Assembly (NCBI GenBank): GCA_964486865.1
Contig: CAZAOZ010000067.1
Coordinates: 1-17,478, forward strand
From: Ga0077527 sp964486865
GTDB taxonomy: Bacteria; Pseudomonadota; Gammaproteobacteria; Burkholderiales; SG8-41
Direction of reading: 5' to 3'
DNA length: 17,478 nucleotides
Shown: positions 13,892-17,478 of the stretch, in pieces
Numbering within the stretch: position 1 is the first letter of the stretch
Layout: every line of letters starts with the position of its first letter
Notes under the pieces: model-generated
Told to the model about the DNA's origin: nothing
What the model saw: only the letters and a program-made list of their open reading frames with translations
Database searches by the model: none
Program-made: the position numbers and the translations under genes

Positions 13892-14395
13892 ATGACTATC
13901 CGGTCATTCCGCCGGGGATACGAGCGCTTCCTCGAGTGGATCTGCATCGCGCTCATGGTTGCGCTCGCCGCCGAGGTGGTGGCGGGCGTGATCTTCCGCT
14001 ACTCGGGCCACTCCCTCGTCTGGTATGACGAGGTCGCCACCATCCTCCTCGCCTGGGTGACGTTCTACGGCTCGGCGCTGGCGGTTCTCAAGCACGCACA
14101 CATGGGCGTGCCCGAGATCGTGCGGATGCTGCCTCCCGCCCCGCGGGTGGCCGTCGCGGTCCTGGCGCAGCTGTGCACGATGGCCTTCTTCGTGCTGCTC
14201 GCCTGGGTGGGCTATTCGATCCTCGAAATCCTGGCGGCGGACCAGCTCGTTTCCCTGCCGGAAGTCTCGGTGGCGTATGCGAACTCGGTGATCCCCATCA
14301 GCGCCGTCATGTTCATCGTGGGCCAGCTGCTGGTCTTTCCCGAAGTGCTGCGCGAAGCGCGCCGCGAGCACGGGGCCGCCGGGGGGCACGCATGA
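13892..14395 (+). CDS. dctQ: TRAP transporter small membrane subunit DctQ
   Basis: This 167-residue inner-membrane protein shows four hydrophobic segments, roughly residues 15-36, 47-66, 85-108 and 128-148, as expected for DctQ. WYDEVATILLAWVTFYGSALA matches the family core. It forms the membrane complex with DctM. The ATG lies three bases after the dctP stop. AGGAG abuts the ATG with no spacer, too close for normal use, so translation probably depends on ribosomes finishing dctP. The stop overlaps the dctM start as ATGA. Confidence 0.94.
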   Translation: MTIRSFRRGYERFLEWICIALMVALAAEVVAGVIFRYSGHSLVWYDEVATILLAWVTFYGSALAVLKHAHMGVPEIVRMLPPAPRVAVAVLAQLCTMAFFVLLAWVGYSILEILAADQLVSLPEVSVAYANSVIPISAVMFIVGQLLVFPEVLREARREHGAAGGHA

Positions 14396-15675
14396 CCGGG
14401 TTTCTCGTCCTGCTGTGCGTCGTCGCGCTGGTGCTGATCAACGTCCCGATCGCCGTGGCGCTCTGCATCGCGTCGGTCGTGGCGATGCTCACGACCCAGG
14501 GTGTCGCGAGCCTGCCCAACGTGCCGCTCACGCTCTACCAGGGGGCGACCAGCTTTCCGCTGATCGCGATCCCGCTGTTCATCCTCGCGGCCGCGATCAT
14601 GAACACCTCGGGGATCTCGCACCGGCTGATCGACTTCTGCCAGGCGCTCGTCGGCTGGATGCGAGGCGCTCTCGCCCAGGTGAACGTGTTGAGCCACATG
14701 TTCTTCGCGGAGATCTCGGGTTCGGCAGTCGCTGGCGTGGCCGCCACCGCGTCGATCATCATGCCCGCCATGAAGAAGCGCGGTTACCCGGGCCCCTTCA
14801 CCGCCGCGGTGACCTCCTCGACAGCCACGCTCGCGATCATCATCCCGCCGTCGATCCCCATGATCCTGTACGCGGTCATGGCGGGCACTTCGGTGGTGCA
14901 GATGTTCGTCGCGGGCATCGTGCCCGGCCTCCTCGCCGCATTCGGCTTCATGGGGCTGTGCTACTGGTACGCAGTCAAGTACAACTGGCCGGTGGAGGAA
15001 ATCTTCCAGTGGGGCAAGCTCTGGCGCGCCTTCAAGAAGGCGTTCTGGGCGCTCACGCTGCCGATCATCATCCTCGGAGGCATCTTCGGCGGGGTGGTCA
15101 CGGCAACCGAGGGCGCGGCGCTCGCTGTCGTCGCGGCCCTCTTCGTGGGCGGCGTGGTCTATCGCGAGCTCGACTGGCCGCGGCTGCGCGAGGCGATCAT
15201 CGACGGCGCCGTGCAGACCGGCGCTGTGATGCTGCTGGTCGCCGCCTCGGCCCTGCTCGGCCTCTACCTCACGGAAGTCCAGCTTCCGCAGCGCATCGCG
15301 GCGGCGATGCTCTCGGTCACGAGCGAGAAGTGGGCCATTCTTGCCATCCTGAACGTTTTCTTCCTGATCATCGGGATGTTCCTGCATTCGGCCGCGGCCA
15401 TCATCCTGGTGGTGCCCATCGTGATGCCGGCGGTGACCGCGGCGGGGATCGATCCGGTCCACTTCGGCGTGATCGTGACGCTCAACCTCTCCATCGGCCA
15501 GCAGACGCCGCCCGTGGCGAGCGTCCTGTTGCTCACCTGCTCGATTGCGAAGGAGAGCGTCTGGGACGTGACCAGGGCAAACATCCCCTTCATCGGCGTC
15601 CTCGTCGCCACGCTTCTCCTGATCACCTACGTACCGGTCGTCACGCTGGGCCTGGTGGAGCTGTTCTACCGCTAG
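14392..15675 (+). CDS. dctM: TRAP transporter large permease subunit DctM
   Basis: This 427-residue polytopic inner-membrane protein is the transport channel subunit. Typical DctM elements are the start LVLLCVVALVLINVPIAVAL, FPLIAIPLFILAAAIMN, FFAEISGSAVAGVAATASII, TAAVTSSTATLAIIIPPSIP and, near the C-terminus, LNLSIGQQTPPVASVL. It contains about a dozen hydrophobic segments and has normal length. The frame is open upstream inside dctQ, but the ATG at 14392 overlaps the dctQ stop and matches the family N-terminus. It is followed three bases later by a crotonase 5' remnant and then a TIM-barrel gene, so the operon extends into enzymes. Confidence 0.96.
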   Translation: MTGFLVLLCVVALVLINVPIAVALCIASVVAMLTTQGVASLPNVPLTLYQGATSFPLIAIPLFILAAAIMNTSGISHRLIDFCQALVGWMRGALAQVNVLSHMFFAEISGSAVAGVAATASIIMPAMKKRGYPGPFTAAVTSSTATLAIIIPPSIPMILYAVMAGTSVVQMFVAGIVPGLLAAFGFMGLCYWYAVKYNWPVEEIFQWGKLWRAFKKAFWALTLPIIILGGIFGGVVTATEGAALAVVAALFVGGVVYRELDWPRLREAIIDGAVQTGAVMLLVAASALLGLYLTEVQLPQRIAAAMLSVTSEKWAILAILNVFFLIIGMFLHSAAAIILVVPIVMPAVTAAGIDPVHFGVIVTLNLSIGQQTPPVASVLLLTCSIAKESVWDVTRANIPFIGVLVATLLLITYVPVVTLGLVELFYR

Positions 15676-15678
15676 TCG

Positions 15679-15765
15679 ATGGGCGAAACCATTCTCATCA
15701 AACGCGACGGCGCAATCGCGACCGTCACGCTGGCCAACCCCGGCAGCGCCGGACAGGGGACGTGA
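15679..15765 (+). pseudogene. 5' remnant of a crotonase (enoyl-CoA hydratase) gene, 28 codons
   Basis: An ATG three bases after the dctM stop opens a 28-codon frame ending in TGA. Its first 21 residues (MGETILIKRDGAIATVTLAN, then P) match the start of both crotonases in this window: MTDAILTRRDGVIATVTLNR at 16593 and MSGEILVTRDGPVATVALSN at 2261. After NP the match stops and GSAGQGT follows instead of the expected EKLNAL or DKLNAL. The body of the gene is absent. The last part carries AGGGGA (15755-15760), which serves as ribosome site for the next gene. It may still be translated as a short leader, but the similarity makes a gene remnant the better reading. Confidence 0.7.
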
Positions 15766-15768
15766 ATC

Positions 15769-16596
15769 ATGGGTTTGCTGGATCGTATCGGCATCGACGT
15801 CGGACGCCGGCTGCGCCTGGAAGACGCCATCACCTGGGCCGCGCAGCATGGCGTGAAGCACATCGACATCCAGCTCGATACCGCGGCCAACGCGATCACC
15901 ACCTTCGACGACCGGCGCTGCGCGGACGTGCGCGCGGCACTGGACAAGCACGGCGTGCACCTCGCGCTGCATACGCTATCCGCGGTCAATATCGCCGAGT
16001 ATTCGCCTTATGTCGGCGAGGCCGTCGATGCCTATCTGCGCAGCTACGTCGATATTTTCCCCAAGCTCGGCGCGCAATGGATCGTCGTACACGCCGGATA
16101 TCATTTCACCTCGGACAAAAAAATGCGCATGGACGCCGGCAAGGAACGGCTGAAGCGCATCGCGGACCATGCCGAGAAAAAAAAGGCGGTGATCCTGCTC
16201 GAGAACCTGAACAAGGAGCCGGCGGATGCCGAGGTGCATTACCTCGCCCACACCGTCGAGGAATGGCAGTATTACTGGGATATCCGTTCGCCCGCGTTCA
16301 AGCTGTCGTTCACCGCCAACCACGCGCACCTGGTGCCGGAAGGCATCGCGGGTTTTGTGGCGGCGCTGGATTTCAGTCGTGTCGGCGAAGTGCGGCTGGC
16401 GGACTGCTTCCGCAACGGCCATGAAGTACACCTGCCGCCGGGCCAGGGCGATCTCGATTTCGGCGAGATGTTCCGGCTGATCGAGGGCAAAGGTTTTCGC
16501 GGCACCTACACCAATGCTTTCGGCACGTTGGACGACATGCTGGCGGCGCGCCACACGCTGGTCGCCCGGGCCGCGGCAGCCGGCGTACGCACATGA
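15769..16596 (+). CDS. Sugar phosphate isomerase/epimerase-like TIM barrel (xylose isomerase-like, Hyi-related)
   Basis: This 275-residue protein has the AP-endonuclease-2/xylose-isomerase-like barrel fold used by hydroxypyruvate isomerases, keto-sugar epimerases and dehydratases. Seen elements are RIGIDVGRRL at the first strand, LALHTLSAVN (65-74), WIVVHAGYH (104-112), VILLENLNKE with Glu145 (141-150), FTANHAHLVPEG (181-192) and HLPPGQGDLDFGEMF (221-235). Glu145 matches a usual metal ligand. The second ligand position reads FTANHAH instead of a DTGHAH-like motif, and the final strand has TNAFG where a Glu is common, so the metal site looks altered. AGGGGA eight bases before the ATG supports the start. 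The stop overlaps the next crotonase start (ATGA), so the two are translationally coupled. Function could be isomerisation or epimerisation of a sugar acid or hydroxy-keto acid; this is not certain. Confidence 0.85.
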   Translation: MGLLDRIGIDVGRRLRLEDAITWAAQHGVKHIDIQLDTAANAITTFDDRRCADVRAALDKHGVHLALHTLSAVNIAEYSPYVGEAVDAYLRSYVDIFPKLGAQWIVVHAGYHFTSDKKMRMDAGKERLKRIADHAEKKKAVILLENLNKEPADAEVHYLAHTVEEWQYYWDIRSPAFKLSFTANHAHLVPEGIAGFVAALDFSRVGEVRLADCFRNGHEVHLPPGQGDLDFGEMFRLIEGKGFRGTYTNAFGTLDDMLAARHTLVARAAAAGVRT

Positions 16597-17372
16597 CCGA
16601 CGCCATCCTCACCCGCCGTGACGGCGTCATCGCCACCGTCACCCTCAATCGCCCGGACAAGCTCAACGCGCTGAACCGCGCGATGTGGGAAGAGCTGGGT
16701 GTCACCATGCGCCGGCTGTCCGACGACACGACGTTGCGCTGCGTCGTGCTGCGCGGCGCCGGCGGCAAGGCGTTTGCCGCGGGCGCCGACATTGCCGAAT
16801 TCGCCACCGAGCGCGCCAACGCGCGGCAGGCCAAGCAGTACGGCGAACTGATCCACGCCACCATGCAGGCCGTTGCGCAATGCCGCCACCCGACCGTGGC
16901 CATGATCGAGGGCGCCTGTGTCGGCGGCGGACTGGAAATCGCGGCGATGTGCGACATGCGCGTGTGCGGCGTCTCCAGCCGTTTCGGCGTGCCGATCAAC
17001 AAGCTCGGGCTGACCATGGCTTACGGCGAGCTCGCCGGACTGCTGGCGCTGGTCGGCCGCGCGGTGACGCTGGAAATCCTGCTTGAAGGCCGCGTGTTCG
17101 ATGCCGAAGAAGCGTATCGCAAACGGCTGGTCAATCGCGTGGTGGCCGACGACCAGGTTGAAGCCGAGAGTTACGCGCTGGCGCGGCGCATCGCCGACGG
17201 CGCGCCGCTGGTCGCGCGCTGGCACAAGCAGTTCATCGAGCGCATGACCGTGCATGCCGACATCGCCCCCGAGGAATGGGATACCGGGTTCGCATGCTTC
17301 GACACCGAGGACTACCGCACCGGCGTCCAGGCCTTTCTCGCCAAGACCAAGCCCAAATTCGAGGGCCGCTGA
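16593..17372 (+). CDS. Enoyl-CoA hydratase/isomerase (crotonase fold), second copy
   Basis: This 259-residue crotonase is a close paralogue of the one at 1476-2261. They share CVVLRGAG, AFAAGADIAEFAT, CRHPTVAMI, the GGGLE element, SRFGVPIN/ARFGVPIN and RIADGAPLVARWHKQFI. GGGLEIAAMCD has Glu115 at the hydratase Glu144 position. The Glu164 position is Ile135 (FGVPINKLG), as in the paralogue, so both belong to a subgroup that lacks the second hydratase glutamate. The start overlaps the TIM-barrel stop. It is the last gene of the TRAP operon run, which ties a CoA-thioester step to the transported compound. The exact reaction is unknown. Confidence 0.93.
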   Translation: MTDAILTRRDGVIATVTLNRPDKLNALNRAMWEELGVTMRRLSDDTTLRCVVLRGAGGKAFAAGADIAEFATERANARQAKQYGELIHATMQAVAQCRHPTVAMIEGACVGGGLEIAAMCDMRVCGVSSRFGVPINKLGLTMAYGELAGLLALVGRAVTLEILLEGRVFDAEEAYRKRLVNRVVADDQVEAESYALARRIADGAPLVARWHKQFIERMTVHADIAPEEWDTGFACFDTEDYRTGVQAFLAKTKPKFEGR

Positions 17373-17440
17373 GCCTGTAATGCCTTCACCCGTAATACTC
17401 AGTAGTTGATAAATAGAGCGATAATTGTAGGACTTATTTA

Positions 17441-17478
17441 TGTAGGGTGGGCAAAGCGCAGCGTGCCCACCATGTAAC
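17441..17478. repeat. REP-like palindrome (GGGTGGGC type)
   Basis: GGTGGGCA (17446-17453) pairs with TGCCCACC (17464-17471) across AAGCGCAGCG. Sequences of the form GTAGGGTGGGCAAAGC followed by GTGCCCACC are recalled as a dispersed intergenic repeat in several proteobacteria. It lies about 70 bases past the last crotonase stop. No T-tract follows within the window. Confidence 0.7.

Noticed and set aside
14212..15972. 586-codon minus-strand frame across dctQ, dctM and beyond
   Set aside because: It is antisense to clear TRAP membrane genes, strongly enriched in Asp, Arg and His, and without a domain.
14415..16424. 669-codon plus-strand frame overlapping dctM and the TIM-barrel gene
   Set aside because: It is an alternate frame of two well-supported genes. 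The Arg/Gly/His-rich product shows no family.

Overview
The window looks like chromosomal DNA from a high-GC betaproteobacterium, most likely Burkholderiales or a close uncultured relative. This is inferred from the GC-rich codon use, two Bug/TctC-type periplasmic receptors, an FCD-type GntR regulator, and short palindromic and heptamer repeats in the gaps. No rRNA, tRNA, CRISPR array, transposase or phage gene was seen.

Layout. (1) Positions 1-3240 carry a minus-strand operon: a 3-hydroxyacyl-CoA dehydrogenase, a crotonase-fold enoyl-CoA hydratase/isomerase and a family III (CaiB/BaiF) CoA-transferase. It ends in a hairpin and heptamer tandem repeats. (2) Divergent from it are a Bug receptor closed by a strong intrinsic terminator (3476-4500) and a mandelate racemase/muconate lactonizing-type enolase-superfamily enzyme (4515-5621). 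(3) A minus-strand toxin-antitoxin pair of the HI1419/HI1420 type lies at 5847-6445, with a readable promoter and palindromic operator. (4) Positions 6564-10267 hold a minus-strand pair: an FCD GntR regulator overlapping by ATGA with a 1000-residue FAD/Fe-S D-2-hydroxyacid dehydrogenase. The enzyme carries a 120-bp palindromic repeat in frame. (5) Divergent from the regulator is a serine-glyoxylate-type aminotransferase, followed by a second Bug receptor (10467-12808). (6) Positions 12917-17372 form a plus-strand run: TRAP transporter dctP, dctQ and dctM, a 28-codon crotonase 5' remnant, a sugar-phosphate-isomerase-like TIM barrel and a second intact crotonase. The window ends in a REP-like hairpin.

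How the genes fit together (inference). Three high-affinity carboxylate uptake proteins are present: two orphan Bug receptors and one complete TRAP system. They sit with enzymes for hydroxyacids (FAD/Fe-S dehydrogenase), amino/keto acids around glyoxylate and hydroxypyruvate (aminotransferase, Hyi-like TIM barrel), acid-sugar or cycloisomerase chemistry (enolase superfamily), and CoA-thioester steps (CoA-transferase, two crotonases, hydroxyacyl-CoA dehydrogenase). The most economical reading is an accessory catabolic region for one or more organic acids whose identity cannot be read from sequence.

The most notable observations are: the palindromic element read through in frame inside the dehydrogenase, encoding near-identical peptides on both strands; the crotonase 5' remnant trapped between dctM and the TIM-barrel gene; two inverted copies of a 10-mer between the regulator and the aminotransferase, one over the regulator's -10 box; and a toxin-antitoxin promoter whose predicted transcript is close to leaderless. 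No convincing new multi-gene defence or mobile system was found. No intergenic stretch exceeds 300 bases.
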